DNA of 64,000 nt from Zestomonas carbonaria (lineage in GTDB: Bacteria > Pseudomonadota > Gammaproteobacteria > Pseudomonadales > Pseudomonadaceae), in the NCBI RefSeq assembly GCF_904061905.1, contig NZ_CAJFCI010000056.1, forward strand, positions 1 to 64,000, given 5' to 3'. The notes beneath the pieces are model-generated. The model did not search any database, was not told where the DNA came from, and was given only the letters and a program-made list of their open reading frames with translations. Positions within the stretch are counted from its first letter, which is position 1; each line of letters opens with the position of its first letter. The translations under genes and the position numbers were made by a program. Shown piece after piece: positions 8,443 to 19,559 of the stretch.

Positions 8443-11220
8443 GTGCACGGGCTCAGGACTGCCATAGGACTTCTCGTCTGCCTGCTGGCGCTGGCGACAA
8501 GTTCGCTCGGCGCGCAGGCCGCCACCTCCGCGCAATGGTCCACCCTGCTGGACCCGGCCGGCAAACTCGGCCTCGAGGAACTGCGCAGTCCACGCTACAC
8601 CAACCAGCTCATCCCCACCGACGTCAGCCAACTGGAAGTGCCCGGCGACGGCCAGGCCCTGTGGCTGCACTACCGGCTGCAGCCGCAACAGCAGGAACAC
8701 CTGCTGCGGGTCTTCGCCCCCTACCTGAGCCAGCTCGATCTCTACGTGCTGCGTGGCGACCACCTGCTCTCGCAGATCCACACCGGCGGCCGCCAGTCCC
8801 TGTCCAGCCGGCCGCTGCCCAGCCGCGACTTCCTCCTGCCCCTGCCGCAGGCGGACGAACCGCTGGAGCTCTATCTGCGCCTGTCCTCGGAACACTCCCT
8901 GCGCCCGACCATAGAGATCCAGCCCGCCGCGCTGATGGCCAGCGACGACCGCCGCCCCCTGCTGTTCGGCGCCCTGCTCGGCTGCTTCGGCCTGCTGCTG
9001 CTCTACAGCCTGGTGCGCTTCGGCTACAGCCGCAGCCCGGCCAGCCTGTGGCTGTCGGGCATTCTCGCCTGCCTGCTGGCGACCGCGCTCAGCCTGCTGG
9101 GCATCGGTACGCCCTGGCTGAACGACTGGCCGGGGCTGCAGGCGCAGGTCGGCAACCTGTCGATACTGCTGGCGGTGCTCTGCGCGCTGGGCTTCACTGC
9201 CAGCTTCTTCGACCGGGTCTGCCCGACCACCGTGGTGCGCCGCCTGCTGCTCGGCGAAGGGCTGCTGATCGTGCTGGCCTGCGCGCTGCTGCTGATCGCC
9301 AGCGAACTGCACTTCAACCAGGCGACCTACCTGCTCACCGTGATCGCCCTGGTGAGCATCTTCGCCGTGTCGCTGTTCCACTGGCAGCACGGCTATCACC
9401 CCGCGCGCCTGTTCAGCCTGGGCACCCTGCTGTTCTGCCTGGCCTTCATAGGCGCCCTGCCGGCGCTGTTCGGCTACTGGTCGGTGCCCTCCGACTGGCT
9501 GGCGTTCGGCCTGCTGTCGGTCTGCGCGCTGAGCAGCTTCATCCTCAGCATGGCGCTCAGCGAACGCCAGCAGAACATCCTTCACGAGCGCTTCAGCAGC
9601 AGGCAGGCACTGGCCGCCAGCTCCGCCGAGCTGAAGGCCAAGGCCGAGTTCCTGGCCAAGATCAGCCACGAGATCCGCACCCCGATGAACGGCGTGCTGG
9701 GCATGACCGAACTGCTGCTCGGCACGCCGCTGTCGGCCAAGCAGCGCGACTATGTGCAAACCATCCACAGCTCCGGCAACGAACTGCTCACCCTGATCAA
9801 CGAAATCCTCGACATCTCCAAGCTGGAGTCCGGGCAGATCGAGCTGGACGACGTGCAGTTCGACCTCAATGCGCTGATCGACGACTGCCTCGACATCTTC
9901 CGCGCCAAGGCCGAGCAGCAACGCATCGAGCTGGTCAGCTTCATGCAGCCGCAGGTGCCACGGGTGATCGCCGGCGACCCGACGCGCCTGCGGCAGATTC
10001 TCCTCAGCCTGCTCGACAACGCCTTCAAGCAGACCGACGAAGGCGAGATCCTCCTGGTGGTGGCGCTGGAAAGCGGCGAACACGGCCCGCACCTGCGCAT
10101 CGCCGTGCAGGACAGCGGCAACCCGCTACTGGCCGACGAACGCGCCGCGCTGCTCAACGCCGAGCTGCACAGCCGTGACTTCCTGGCCGCCAGCAAGCTC
10201 GGCGGCCGCCTCGGCCTGATCATCGCCCGCCAGTTGATCCACCTGATGCACGGCGAATTCGGCATCCAGAGCGGCAGCAGCCAGGGCAGCACCCTGTGGC
10301 TCACCCTGCCCCTGGACGCCGAGCGCCTGGAGCAGCCGACCACCGACCTCGACGGCCCGTTGCAGGGCGCCCGCCTGCTGGTGGTCGACGACAACGACAC
10401 CTGCCGCAAGGTGCTCCTCCAGCAGTGCAGCGCCTGGGGCCTGCAGGCCAGCGCGGTGCCGTCGGGCAAGGAAGCCCTCGCCCTGCTGCGCACCAAGGCG
10501 CACATCGGCGAATACTTCGACGCGGTGCTGCTCGACCAGGACATGCCAGGGATGACCGGCATGCAGCTCGCCGCGCGGATCAAGGAAGACCCCAGCCTCA
10601 ACCACGACATCCTGATCATCATGCTCACCGGCATCAGCAACGCGCCGAGCAAGGTCATCGCCCGCAACGCCGGGATCAAGCGCATCCTCGCCAAGCCGGT
10701 GGCCGGCTACACACTGAAGACCACCCTCGCCGACGAACTGAGCCAGCGCAAGCACGGCGCGCCGCCGCACCCCGAGCAGATGGCGGCCGCCAGCAACTCG
10801 CCGGACGTGCCGGCCGACTTCCGCATCCTGGTCGCCGAGGACAACAGCATCTCCACCAAGGTGATCCGCGGCATGCTCGGCAAGCTCAACCTGCACCCGG
10901 ACACCGCCAGCAACGGCGCCGAAGCGCTGCAGGCGATGAAGGCCAAGCAGTACGACCTGGTGCTGATGGATTGCGAGATGCCGGTGCTCGACGGCTTCAC
11001 CGCCACCGAGCAGTTGCGTAGCTGGGAGGCCGAGGTGCACCGCGACCGCACCCCGGTGGTGGCGCTGACCGCGCACATCCTCAACGAGCACAAGGAGCGC
11101 GCCCGCCTGGTCGGCATGGACGGGCACATGGCCAAGCCGGTGGAGATGTCGCAGTTGCGTGAACTCATCGAGTTCTGGGTCGGCGAACGCGAGGCCCGAC
11201 GCCAGCGCGAGCCGTCGTAG
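8443..11220 (+). CDS. retS: RetS-type hybrid sensor kinase
   Basis: 925 residues from the GTG at 8443, which follows AAGGGA and begins a clear signal peptide ([20 protein letters not shown], cut after AQA); the upstream ATG at 8356 lies before the -10 element. Domains: periplasmic 7TMR-DISMED2 sensor (about 30-165), seven membrane helices (about 175-370), HisKA with H409 in [12 protein letters not shown], HATPase, then two receivers with phosphoacceptor candidates D698 (LLDQDMPGM) and D843 ([11 protein letters not shown]). This is the RetS layout. In P. aeruginosa RetS heterodimerises with GacS and blocks its phosphorylation, lowering rsmY/rsmZ and favouring acute virulence over biofilm. Confidence 0.93.
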   Translation: MHGLRTAIGLLVCLLALATSSLGAQAATSAQWSTLLDPAGKLGLEELRSPRYTNQLIPTDVSQLEVPGDGQALWLHYRLQPQQQEHLLRVFAPYLSQLDLYVLRGDHLLSQIHTGGRQSLSSRPLPSRDFLLPLPQADEPLELYLRLSSEHSLRPTIEIQPAALMASDDRRPLLFGALLGCFGLLLLYSLVRFGYSRSPASLWLSGILACLLATALSLLGIGTPWLNDWPGLQAQVGNLSILLAVLCALGFTASFFDRVCPTTVVRRLLLGEGLLIVLACALLLIASELHFNQATYLLTVIALVSIFAVSLFHWQHGYHPARLFSLGTLLFCLAFIGALPALFGYWSVPSDWLAFGLLSVCALSSFILSMALSERQQNILHERFSSRQALAASSAELKAKAEFLAKISHEIRTPMNGVLGMTELLLGTPLSAKQRDYVQTIHSSGNELLTLINEILDISKLESGQIELDDVQFDLNALIDDCLDIFRAKAEQQRIELVSFMQPQVPRVIAGDPTRLRQILLSLLDNAFKQTDEGEILLVVALESGEHGPHLRIAVQDSGNPLLADERAALLNAELHSRDFLAASKLGGRLGLIIARQLIHLMHGEFGIQSGSSQGSTLWLTLPLDAERLEQPTTDLDGPLQGARLLVVDDNDTCRKVLLQQCSAWGLQASAVPSGKEALALLRTKAHIGEYFDAVLLDQDMPGMTGMQLAARIKEDPSLNHDILIIMLTGISNAPSKVIARNAGIKRILAKPVAGYTLKTTLADELSQRKHGAPPHPEQMAAASNSPDVPADFRILVAEDNSISTKVIRGMLGKLNLHPDTASNGAEALQAMKAKQYDLVLMDCEMPVLDGFTATEQLRSWEAEVHRDRTPVVALTAHILNEHKERARLVGMDGHMAKPVEMSQLRELIEFWVGEREARRQREPS

Positions 11221-11291
11221 CGGCAGCTTCTCCAATCGCGACCCGATTCACTCCTACACTGATTGCCATCCCTCCCAGCGAGCCTTTCCGC

Positions 11292-11882
11292 ATGTCCGAG
11301 CTGTTCAGCCTGTACCTGAAGATGCTGGTGCTCTACAGCCCGTTCTTCGTGCTGTCCTGCTTCATTTCCCTGACCCGCGGCTACACCATCAGGGAACGCA
11401 AGAAGCTGGCCTGGAAGGTCGCCCTCGGCGTGGTGATCGCCAGCGTGCTGCTCTACCTGTTCGGCCGCGTCATCTTCACCATCTTCGGCATCACCATCGA
11501 CGCCTTCCGCATCGGCGCCGGCAGCGTGCTGTTCATCTCCGCGCTGGGCATGGCCCAGGGCAAGCCGGCGGTGCAGGCCGACAACGTGCAGCAGGACGTG
11601 ACCATCGTGCCGCTGACCATCCCGCTCACCGTCGGCCCCGGCACCATCGGCGCCATGCTGGTGATGGGCGCCGGCCAGGTCCACTGGGACGACAAGCTGA
11701 TCGCCGTGCTGGCCATCGCCCTGGCCAGCTTCACGGTGGGCGTGGTGCTCTACCTGTCCGACCTGATCGAACGCCTGCTCGGCGAACAGGGCCTGCAGAT
11801 CGTCAGCCGCCTGATGGGCCTGTTCGTCTGCGCGCTGGCGGCGCAGATCATCTTCACCGGGGTGAAGAACTACCTGGGCTGA
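11292..11882 (+). CDS. MarC family integral membrane protein
   Basis: 196 residues with about six membrane helices; PTVGPGTIGA-type loop (PLTVGPGTIGAMLVMG) and the N-terminal YSPFFVLSCFISLTRGYT match the MarC/YchE family. No transport substrate is established for the family, and the original multidrug resistance link was withdrawn. It is the PA4857 equivalent, directly downstream of retS (72-base gap) in the same orientation, and precedes the urea-transport unit by a 357-base regulatory gap. Confidence 0.85.
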   Translation: MSELFSLYLKMLVLYSPFFVLSCFISLTRGYTIRERKKLAWKVALGVVIASVLLYLFGRVIFTIFGITIDAFRIGAGSVLFISALGMAQGKPAVQADNVQQDVTIVPLTIPLTVGPGTIGAMLVMGAGQVHWDDKLIAVLAIALASFTVGVVLYLSDLIERLLGEQGLQIVSRLMGLFVCALAAQIIFTGVKNYLG

Positions 11883-12014
11883 ACCACCCACGCACCAATA
11901 ACTGGCAGCCTGGTCAGGAATTCCGCCAGCCCCGTCCCGCAAGGCCTGCGAGCTTTCCGGCAAGCGTACGCCGCGCCGCCGCCAGCCTGATCGCCCATCT
12001 CGCGCACACGACCA

Positions 12015-12031
12015 CGCACCCCGATGGTGCA
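12015..12031. promoter_or_regulatory. NtrC binding site upstream of urtA
   Basis: CGCACC-CCGAT-GGTGCA differs from the NtrC consensus TGCACC-N5-GGTGCA at only the first base. It lies about 68 bases upstream of the -24 element of the sigma-54 promoter below, a normal enhancer distance. Confidence 0.7.
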
Positions 12032-12097
12032 GAACCCTCCCCCGCCAACGCCGCCGTCCGGGCCGCAGCGCCCGTCCCTGCGGCCTTTCCACCAGGG

Positions 12098-12113
12098 CGG
12101 CACGCCAATTGCT
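12098..12113 (+). promoter_or_regulatory. Sigma-54 promoter of urtA
   Basis: CGGCACGCCAATTGCT matches TGGCACG-N4-TTGCW at all but the first base, with the required GG-N10-GC spacing. Expected start is near 12125, giving a leader of about 115 bases to urtA. Together with the NtrC site this predicts induction under nitrogen limitation. Confidence 0.72.
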
Positions 12114-12239
12114 CGGCTGCCCGACGAGGCCGCAGTAGAAAGGATCACTCCGCGCCGCTCGCCGGGTGACGACAAGAAGACCTCGACGCATCGCCGACGC
12201 AGTCCACCTACAACACGTTTCGTGAATGGAGATCGCACT

Positions 12240-13505
12240 ATGCAACGTCGCAGCCTGATCAAGGCTTTCACTCTTTCCGCATCCATCGCCGCCATGGGCA
12301 TGTCCTGGACCATCCAGGCCGCCGAGACCATCAAGGTCGGCATCCTGCATTCGCTGTCCGGCACCATGGCGATCTCCGAAACGTCGCTGAAAGACATGGC
12401 GCTGATGACCATCGACGAGATCAACGCCAAGGGCGGCGTGAACGGCAAGCAGCTCGAGCCGGTGGTGGTCGACCCGGCGTCCAACTGGCCGCTGTTCGCC
12501 GAGAAGGCCCGCCAGTTGCTGACCCAGGACAAGGTCGACGTGGTGTTCGGCTGCTGGACCTCGGTGTCCCGCAAGTCGGTCCTGCCGGTGTTCGAGGAAC
12601 TCAACGGCCTGCTGTTCTACCCGGTCCAGTACGAGGGCGAGGAGCTGTCGCCGAACGTCTTCTACACCGGCGCCGCGCCGAACCAGCAGGCGATCCCCGC
12701 CGTCGAGTACCTGATGAGCGAGGACGGAGGCTCCGCCAAGCGCTTCTTCCTGCTCGGCACCGACTACGTCTACCCGCGCACCACCAACAAGATCCTGCGC
12801 GCCTTCCTGCACGCCAAGGGCGTCGAGGACAAGGACATCGAAGAGATCTACACCCCCTTCGGCCACAGCGACTACCAGACCATCGTCGCCAACATCAAGC
12901 GCTTCTCCGCCGGCGGCAAGACCGCCGTGGTCTCCACCGTCAACGGCGATTCCAACGTGCCGTTCTACAAGGAACTGGCCAACCAGGGCCTGGAAGCCAC
13001 CGACGTGCCGGTGGTGGCCTTCTCGGTGGGCGAAGAGGAACTGCGCGGCATCGACACCAAGCCGCTGGTCGGCCACCTCGCCGCCTGGAACTACTTCGAG
13101 TCGGTGGACAACCCGGTCAACGCCGCCTTCGTCGAGAAGTGGAAGGCCTACGCCAAGGCCAAGAACCTGCCCAACTACCAGACCGCGGTGACCAACGACC
13201 CGATGGAAGCCACCTACGTCGGCATCCACATGTGGGCGCAGGCCGTCGAGAAGGCCGGCAGCACCGACGTCGACAAGGTCCGCGAGGCCCTCGCCGGGCA
13301 GACCTTCGCCGCGCCGTCCGGCTACACCCTGACCATGGACAAGACCAACCACCACCTGCACAAGCCGGTGATGATCGGCGAGGTCCAGGAGGACGGGCAG
13401 TTCTCGGTGGTCTGGCAGACCGAAGGCCCGATCCGCGCCCAGCCGTGGAGCCCGTACATCCCGGGCAACGACAAGAAGCCGGATTACGCGGTGAAGTCGA
13501 ACTGA
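12240..13505 (+). CDS. urtA: Urea ABC transporter substrate-binding protein
   Basis: 421 residues. Begins MQRRSLIKAFTLSA, a twin-arginine-like signal peptide ending near IQAAE. The mature part is a type I periplasmic binding fold (IKVGILHSLSGTMAISE, then FGCWTSVSRKSVLPVFEE, LLFYPVQYEGEE), the pattern of UrtA/FmdD-like proteins. ATG at 12240 follows TGGAG (AATGGAGATCGCACT). An upstream in-frame ATG would start before the sigma-54 promoter and is rejected. First gene of urtABCDE, delivering urea to the UrtBC permease. Confidence 0.93.
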   Translation: MQRRSLIKAFTLSASIAAMGMSWTIQAAETIKVGILHSLSGTMAISETSLKDMALMTIDEINAKGGVNGKQLEPVVVDPASNWPLFAEKARQLLTQDKVDVVFGCWTSVSRKSVLPVFEELNGLLFYPVQYEGEELSPNVFYTGAAPNQQAIPAVEYLMSEDGGSAKRFFLLGTDYVYPRTTNKILRAFLHAKGVEDKDIEEIYTPFGHSDYQTIVANIKRFSAGGKTAVVSTVNGDSNVPFYKELANQGLEATDVPVVAFSVGEEELRGIDTKPLVGHLAAWNYFESVDNPVNAAFVEKWKAYAKAKNLPNYQTAVTNDPMEATYVGIHMWAQAVEKAGSTDVDKVREALAGQTFAAPSGYTLTMDKTNHHLHKPVMIGEVQEDGQFSVVWQTEGPIRAQPWSPYIPGNDKKPDYAVKSN

Positions 13506-13544
13506 TCGGGCGGCTCTGAAGGGTTGCGGAGCGACTCGACCGCG

Positions 13545-13662
13545 CCCCTCACCCTCTCCCGAAGGGAGAGGGGGCCGGTTTGGCGCAGACAGAAACTCCG
13601 CAGCCAACCTTCAACGCCGAAGTGCTCTTCCCCCCTCTCCTTCCGGGAGAGGGGCCGGAGGC
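13545..13662. repeat. Paired CCCTCTCCC/GGGAGAGGG hairpins, urtA-urtB gap
   Basis: CCCTCACCCTCTCCCGAAGG and its continuation GGAGAGGGGG form one hairpin; a second hairpin, CCCCTCTCCTTCCGGGAGAG, follows about 50 bases on. The same unit type recurs at 18022-18137 after urtE. This is a common intergenic repeat form in GC-rich bacteria and might protect or terminate the urtA transcript. Confidence 0.6.
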
Positions 13663-13701
13663 GAGGGAGCCAACCCTCCGTCCCAGCCCAAGGACCTTGA
13701 A

Positions 13702-15276
13702 ATGCCCACTGCCATCTACCCCTTCCTGCTGTCGCTGGCGCTGCTCGTGCTGCCGCTGGCCACCCAGGCCGGCGACGCCGCCGACTTCGTCGCGGCCAAC
13801 CCGGCGAAGCAGGCCAAACTGCTCGAGGACTGGGCCGCCGAGCCCGATCCGGCGCGCCTGCCGCTGCTCGACGCCCTGCACCGCGGCCGCCTGGCCGCCG
13901 ACAGCGAGAAGACCCCGTTCATCGAGGAAGCCGGCCGGTTCCGCGCCGCCGAAGGCGAAGCCGAGCCTGCCGGCACGCCGAAGAAGCTGCGCCTGAACAA
14001 TCGCCTGCGCGGCCTGCTGGCCACCGCCCAGGCCAGCCACCGGCTGCTCGCCGACGAGCCGGCCGTGCGCCTGGCCGCCGCCAAGGCCCTGCAGAAGAGC
14101 GCCAGGCCGGCGCAACTGCCACTGCTCAACGCCCGCATTGCCGGCGAACAGGACGACGCCGTGCGCGACGCCCTGGCCCTGGCGCTGGCCAACCTGCAAC
14201 TGGTCGATCCCGACCCGGCGATCCGCCTCGCCGCCGTGCGCCTGCTCGGCGAGACCGGCGACCCGCTGGCGCGTACCCGCCTGGAAGCCCTGCTCGCCGA
14301 AGGCGCGGAAAGCGACGATGCGGTGCGCACCGCCGCCGAGACCAGCCTGGCCCAGGTCAAGCGCCGGCTGCTGGTCGGCGACCTGCTCGGCCAGGCGTTC
14401 AGCGGCATGAGCCTCGGCTCGATCCTGCTGCTCGCCGCCCTCGGCCTGGCGATCACCTTCGGCCTGCTGGGCGTGATCAACATGGCCCACGGCGAGATGC
14501 TGATGCTCGGCGCCTACTCCACCTACGTGGTCCAGTTGCTGTTCCAGCGCCATTTCCCCGACGCGCTGGCGCTCTACCCATTGGCAGCCCTGCCGGTGGC
14601 CTTCTTCGTCACCGCCGCCATCGGCATGGCCCTGGAGCGCACGGTGATCCGCCACCTCTACGGCCGTCCGCTGGAAACCCTGCTGGCCACCTGGGGCATC
14701 AGCCTGATGCTGATCCAACTGGTGCGCGTGGTGTTCGGCGCGCAGAACGTCGAGGTGGCCAACCCGGCCTGGCTGTCCGGCGGCATCCAGGTGCTGCCCA
14801 ACCTGGTGCTGCCCTACAACCGCATCGTGATCATCGGCTTCGCGCTGTTCGTGGTGGCGCTGACCTGGCTGCTGCTGAACAGGACACGCCTCGGCCTCAA
14901 CGTCCGCGCGGTCACCCAGAACCGCAACATGGCCGCCTGCTGCGGGGTGCCGACCGGGCGGGTGGACATGCTCGCCTTCGGCCTCGGCTCCGGCATCGCC
15001 GGGCTCGGCGGGGTGGCCCTGTCGCAGATCGGCAACGTCGGCCCGGACCTCGGCCAGAGCTACATCATCGACTCCTTCCTGGTAGTGGTGCTCGGCGGCG
15101 TCGGCCAACTGGCCGGCAGCGTGCTGGCGGCCTTCGGCCTCGGCATCGCCAACAAGATCCTCGAACCGCAGATCGGCGCCGTGCTGGGCAAGATCCTGAT
15201 CCTCGCGCTGATCATCCTGTTCATCCAGAAACGTCCGCAGGGCCTGTTCGCCCTCAAGGGACGGGTGATCGACTGA
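13702..15276 (+). CDS. urtB: Urea ABC transporter permease UrtB
   Basis: 524 residues. A signal peptide (LSLALLVLPLATQAGDA) and an Ala/Leu-rich helical extension of about 220 residues precede a LivH-type permease domain of eight or so helices (LGLAITFGLLGVINMAHGEMLM; AVTQNRNMAACCGV; LGGVGQLAGSVLAA). The long periplasmic extension is typical for UrtB and distinguishes it from the shorter amino-acid permease LivH. The stop overlaps the urtC start (ATGA), so the two permease subunits are coupled. Confidence 0.93.
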   Translation: MPTAIYPFLLSLALLVLPLATQAGDAADFVAANPAKQAKLLEDWAAEPDPARLPLLDALHRGRLAADSEKTPFIEEAGRFRAAEGEAEPAGTPKKLRLNNRLRGLLATAQASHRLLADEPAVRLAAAKALQKSARPAQLPLLNARIAGEQDDAVRDALALALANLQLVDPDPAIRLAAVRLLGETGDPLARTRLEALLAEGAESDDAVRTAAETSLAQVKRRLLVGDLLGQAFSGMSLGSILLLAALGLAITFGLLGVINMAHGEMLMLGAYSTYVVQLLFQRHFPDALALYPLAALPVAFFVTAAIGMALERTVIRHLYGRPLETLLATWGISLMLIQLVRVVFGAQNVEVANPAWLSGGIQVLPNLVLPYNRIVIIGFALFVVALTWLLLNRTRLGLNVRAVTQNRNMAACCGVPTGRVDMLAFGLGSGIAGLGGVALSQIGNVGPDLGQSYIIDSFLVVVLGGVGQLAGSVLAAFGLGIANKILEPQIGAVLGKILILALIILFIQKRPQGLFALKGRVID

Positions 15277-16351
15277 TGACACGACCGATATCCATCTCCC
15301 TGCTCGACAAGGCCGGGCCGCGCGTCGGCGCCGGCATCGGCGGCCTGGTCCTCGCGCTGCTGGTCGCCCTGCCGCTGCTGCACCTGCTGCCGGCGGACCA
15401 CGCCCTGCACGTCTCGGCCTACACCCTGACCCTGGTCGGCAAGATCCTCTGCTACGCCATCGTCGCCCTGGCGCTGGACCTGGTGTGGGGCTACGCGGGG
15501 CTGCTGTCCCTCGGCCACGGCCTGTTCTTCGCCCTCGGCGGCTACGCCATGGGCATGTACCTGATGCGCCAGAGCGCCGGCGACGGCCTGCCGGCCTTCA
15601 TGAGCTTCCTGGCCTGGAGCGAGCTGCCCTGGTACTGGTACGGCACCTCCAGCTTCCTCTGGAGCCTCGCCCTGGTGGTGCTGGCACCGGGACTGCTGGC
15701 CCTGGTGTTCGGCTTCTTCGCCTTCCGCTCGCGGATCAAGGGCGTGTACTTCTCGATCATGACCCAGGCGCTGACCTTCGCCGCCATGCTGCTGTTCTTC
15801 CGCAACGAGACCGGCTTCGGCGGCAACAACGGCTTCACCAACTTCCGCACCATCCTCGGCTTCGACATCACCGCGCCGGGCACCCGCGCGGCGCTGTTCC
15901 TGTGCACCGTGGCGCTGCTCGCCGGCAGCCTGCTGCTCGGCTGGCGGCTGGCGCGCAGCAAGTTCGGCCGGGTGCTCACCGCCCTGCGCGACGCCGAGAA
16001 CCGCCTGATGTTCTGCGGCTACGACCCGCGCGGCTACAAGCTGTTCATCTGGGTGCTGAGCGCGGTGCTCTGCGGCCTGGCCGGCGCGCTGTACGTGCCG
16101 CAGGTGGGCATCATCAACCCCAGCGAAATGGCGCCGACGCAATCCATCGAGGCAGCCATCTGGGTCGCCCTCGGCGGGCGCGGCACCCTGGTCGGCCCGC
16201 TGCTCGGCGCCGGGCTGGTCAACGGCATGAAGAGCTGGTTCACCGTGGCCTTCCCCGAATACTGGCTGTTCTTCCTCGGCGCGCTGTTCATCGTCGCCAC
16301 CCTGTTCCTGCCGAAAGGCGTGATCGGCCTGCTCAAGAAAGGGGACAAGCA

Positions 16352-16355
<4 letters not shown>
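15276..16355 (+). CDS. urtC: Urea ABC transporter permease UrtC
   Basis: 359 residues, LivM-type permease with roughly ten membrane helices (ALDLVWGYAGLLSLGHGLFFALGG is the family hallmark, also EMAPTQSIEAAIWVALGGRG near the end). Pairs with UrtB to form the membrane channel. The start overlaps urtB by one base and the stop overlaps urtD by four, so the genes are tightly coupled. Confidence 0.93.
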
Positions 16356-17203
<848 letters not shown>

Positions 17204-17294
17204 CAGTAGCGGCAAGCTACAAGCTGCAAGCCCCAAGTAAAAGCGGCGCCGTGCCGGCTTCTACTTGCAGCTTGAGGCTTGAAGCTTGCGGCTT
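17204..17294. repeat. REP-like repeat, urtD-urtE gap
   Basis: GCGGCAAGCTACAAGCTGCAAGCC and GGCTTCTACTTGCAGCTTGAGGCTTG are imperfectly complementary arms of the window-wide REP family. It splits an otherwise tight operon. Confidence 0.7.
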
Positions 17295-17314
17295 TGAAAA
17301 CGAGGAATCGCGTC

Positions 17315-18013
17315 ATGCTGCAAGTCCAACGGCTCCACCAGTACTACGGCGGCAGCCACATCCTCCGCGGCCTGTCGTTCGACGTGAAGATCGGCGAGGT
17401 CACCTGCCTGCTCGGCCGCAACGGGGTGGGCAAGACCACCCTGCTGAAGTGCCTGATGGGCCTGGTTCCGGCCAAGGACGGCAAGGTCGAGTGGGAAGGC
17501 CGGGCCATCACCAACCACAAGCCGCACCAGCGCGTGCACGCCGGCATCGCCTACGTGCCGCAGGGGCGCGAGATATTCCCGCGCCTGACCGTCGAGGAAA
17601 ACCTGCTGATGGGCCTGTCCCGCTTTCCGGGTGGCCAGGCCAAGACGGTGCCGGCATTCATCTACGAGCTGTTCCCGGTGCTGGAGCAGATGAAGGCGCG
17701 ACGCGGCGGCGACCTCTCCGGCGGCCAGCAGCAACAACTGGCCATCGGCCGCGCCCTGGCCAGCCAGCCGCGCCTGCTGATCCTCGACGAACCCACCGAA
17801 GGCATCCAGCCCTCGGTGATCAAGGAGATCGGCGCGGTGATCAGGAAACTCGCGGAACGCGGCGACATGGCCATCCTGCTGGTCGAGCAGTTCTACGACT
17901 TCGCCGCCGAGCTGGCCGACCAGTACCTGGTGATGGCCCGTGGCGAGATCATCCAGCAAGGCCGTGGCGAGAACATGGAAGCCGAGGGTGTGCGCGGCCT
18001 GGTGGCGATCTGA
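17315..18013 (+). CDS. urtE: Urea ABC transporter ATPase UrtE
   Basis: 232 residues from ATG 17315, chosen because MLQVQRLHQYYGG is the conserved start and the upstream ATG falls in the repeat. LivF-type ATPase: Walker A GRNGVGKT, Q-loop VPQGREIFPRLTVEENL, signature LSGGQQQQLAIGRAL, Walker B LLILDEPTEGIQP, H-loop LVEQFY. Forms the second nucleotide-binding subunit with UrtD. Last gene of the transporter unit; a repeat block and a second sigma-54-like promoter precede ureD. Confidence 0.93.
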   Translation: MLQVQRLHQYYGGSHILRGLSFDVKIGEVTCLLGRNGVGKTTLLKCLMGLVPAKDGKVEWEGRAITNHKPHQRVHAGIAYVPQGREIFPRLTVEENLLMGLSRFPGGQAKTVPAFIYELFPVLEQMKARRGGDLSGGQQQQLAIGRALASQPRLLILDEPTEGIQPSVIKEIGAVIRKLAERGDMAILLVEQFYDFAAELADQYLVMARGEIIQQGRGENMEAEGVRGLVAI

Positions 18014-18021
18014 ACGCCCGA

Positions 18022-18137
18022 CGTAGCCCTCTCCCAGAGGGAGAGGGGGAAGAACGGCGCGGCGGGAAAGCACGGAGCCCGACGGCACGCACGGATACTC
18101 CCCTCTCCCCCCGGAGAGGGGCCGGGGGTGAGGGGCC
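18022..18137. repeat. Paired CCCTCTCCC hairpins after urtE
   Basis: CCCTCTCCCAGAGGGAGAGG and, about 70 bases later, CCCCTCTCCCCCCGGAGAGG. Same repeat type as 13545-13662. Could end the urt transcript. Confidence 0.6.
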
Positions 18138-18195
18138 GAAGTGTCACAGCAAGACACGGCCTGGCTGAAAAGCAACGGCGCACCGGATTGGTTCG

Positions 18196-18211
18196 GGGCA
18201 CGCCTCTTGCT
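18196..18211 (+). promoter_or_regulatory. Sigma-54-type promoter upstream of ureD
   Basis: GGGCACGCCTCTTGCT fits TGGCACG-N4-TTGCW except for the first base, with exact GG-N10-GC spacing, 41 bases before the ureD ATG. A weak NtrC-like dyad (GCACC-GGATT-GGTTC, 18180-18194) lies too close to act as a normal enhancer. Confidence 0.6.
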
Positions 18212-18251
18212 TGGCCATGTGGTCAAATTCCCACGGACTTCCGCGCCTGCC

Positions 18252-19085
18252 ATGAACCTGCCCGCCGCCCTGTTCACGCCGAGCTGGCACGCCGAACTGG
18301 AGCTCGCCTATGCCCTCCGGGATGGACGCACCACACCGGTGCAGCGCCGCCACCTCGGCCCGCTCAGGGTGCAGAAACACCTCTACCCCGAGGGGCCGGA
18401 CGTCTGCCAGCACATCATCGTGCACCCGCCCGGCGGCATCGCCGGCGGCGACCGGCTGGCCATCGACGTGCGCGTCGGCGAACACGCCTGGGCGCAACTG
18501 ACCAGCCCCGGCGCCGCCAAATGGTACCGCGCCGCCGGCCCGGCCTATCAGTCCCTCGACCTGCGCGTCGCCCCCGGCGCCACCCTGGAATGGCTGCCGC
18601 AGGAAACCATCGTCTACTCAGCGGCCCAGGCCGAGCTGAGCACACGCATCGAGCTCGAAGGCGACGCCCGCCTGCTGTACTGGGACATCGTCGCCCTCGG
18701 TCGCCCGGCCGCCGGCGAGCGCTTCGATGCCGGGCACTTCCAGGCACGCCTGGACATCCGCCGCGACGGTCGTCCGCTCTGGCACGAACGCCAGCGCATC
18801 ATCGGCGACGACGGCCTGCTCGACTCGCCCATCGGCCTCGCCGGCCAACCGGTGTTCGCCACCCTGCTGGCCACCGGCGAGATCGACGGCGAATGGATCG
18901 AAGCCTGCCGCGAACTGCCCAGCCAGGTACGCGGCGACCTCACCCAACTGCCCGGCCTGCTGGTAGCCCGCTGCCTCGCCAGCGAAGCGCTGCACGCACG
19001 CGCCTGGCTGATCGACCTGTGGCGCCTGCTGCGTCCCGCCCTGCTGGGCCGCGCCGCCGTATCACCAAGAATCTGGAGCACGTAG
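18252..19085 (+). CDS. ureD: Urease accessory protein UreD
   Basis: 277 residues. UreD scaffolds UreF and UreG on the urease apoenzyme and channels nickel to the active site. Recognisable by [28 protein letters not shown] and [19 protein letters not shown] 18252 opens [18 protein letters not shown], the usual start; the in-frame ATG at 18141 lies upstream of the promoter. First of ureD-A-B-C; the other accessory genes (ureEFG) are not in the window. Confidence 0.92.
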   Translation: MNLPAALFTPSWHAELELAYALRDGRTTPVQRRHLGPLRVQKHLYPEGPDVCQHIIVHPPGGIAGGDRLAIDVRVGEHAWAQLTSPGAAKWYRAAGPAYQSLDLRVAPGATLEWLPQETIVYSAAQAELSTRIELEGDARLLYWDIVALGRPAAGERFDAGHFQARLDIRRDGRPLWHERQRIIGDDGLLDSPIGLAGQPVFATLLATGEIDGEWIEACRELPSQVRGDLTQLPGLLVARCLASEALHARAWLIDLWRLLRPALLGRAAVSPRIWST

Positions 19086-19165
19086 GGCGGAAAACCGCGA
19101 AGCGTTTTCCGCCAATGAGCCGGTGGATGTGAAAAACGACAACCACCCTACGACAGGAGCAAGCG

Positions 19166-19468
19166 ATGGACCTGACACCCAGAGAAAAAGACAAGCTGCT
19201 GATCTTCACCGCCGGCCTGGTCGCCGAGCGGCGCCTGGCCCGCGGCCTCAGGCTCAACTACCCGGAAGCCATGGCCTACATCTCCGCCGCCCTGCTGGAA
19301 GGCGCCCGCGACGGCCAGACCGTCGCCGAGCTGATGCACTACGGCACCACCCTGCTCACCCGCGAACAGGTGATGGAAGGCGTGCCGGAAATGATCCCGG
19401 AGATCCAGATCGAAGCCACCTTCCCGGACGGCACCAAACTGGTGACCGTCCATCAACCCATCGTTTAG
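19166..19468 (+). CDS. ureA: Urease subunit gamma
   Basis: 100 residues, exact family length. [23 protein letters not shown] and the C-terminal [14 protein letters not shown] are canonical. Good ribosome site AGGAGCAAGCGATG. In PAO1, to my knowledge, an acetyltransferase gene separates ureA and ureB; here only a REP-like repeat does. Confidence 0.96.
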   Translation: MDLTPREKDKLLIFTAGLVAERRLARGLRLNYPEAMAYISAALLEGARDGQTVAELMHYGTTLLTREQVMEGVPEMIPEIQIEATFPDGTKLVTVHQPIV

Positions 19469-19545
19469 CGGCAAGCCACAAGCAAGAGCGGTCCGGAGCC
19501 GCTTCTACTTGCCGCTTGAAGCTTGCAGCTTGCCGCTGCGACTGA
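19468..19545. repeat. REP-like repeat, ureA-ureB gap
   Basis: GCGGCAAGCCACAAGCAAGAGC ... CTTGCCGCTTGAAGCTTGCAGCTTGCCGC. It begins at the ureA stop codon itself. Confidence 0.7.
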
Positions 19546-19559
19546 AAGGAGCCCCACCC

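Noticed and set aside
10707..13607. 966-codon open frame on the minus strand across retS, marC and urtA
   Set aside because: It lies opposite three well-recognised genes, has the His/Gln/Gly/Arg-rich composition typical of antisense frames in GC-rich DNA, and lacks any domain.
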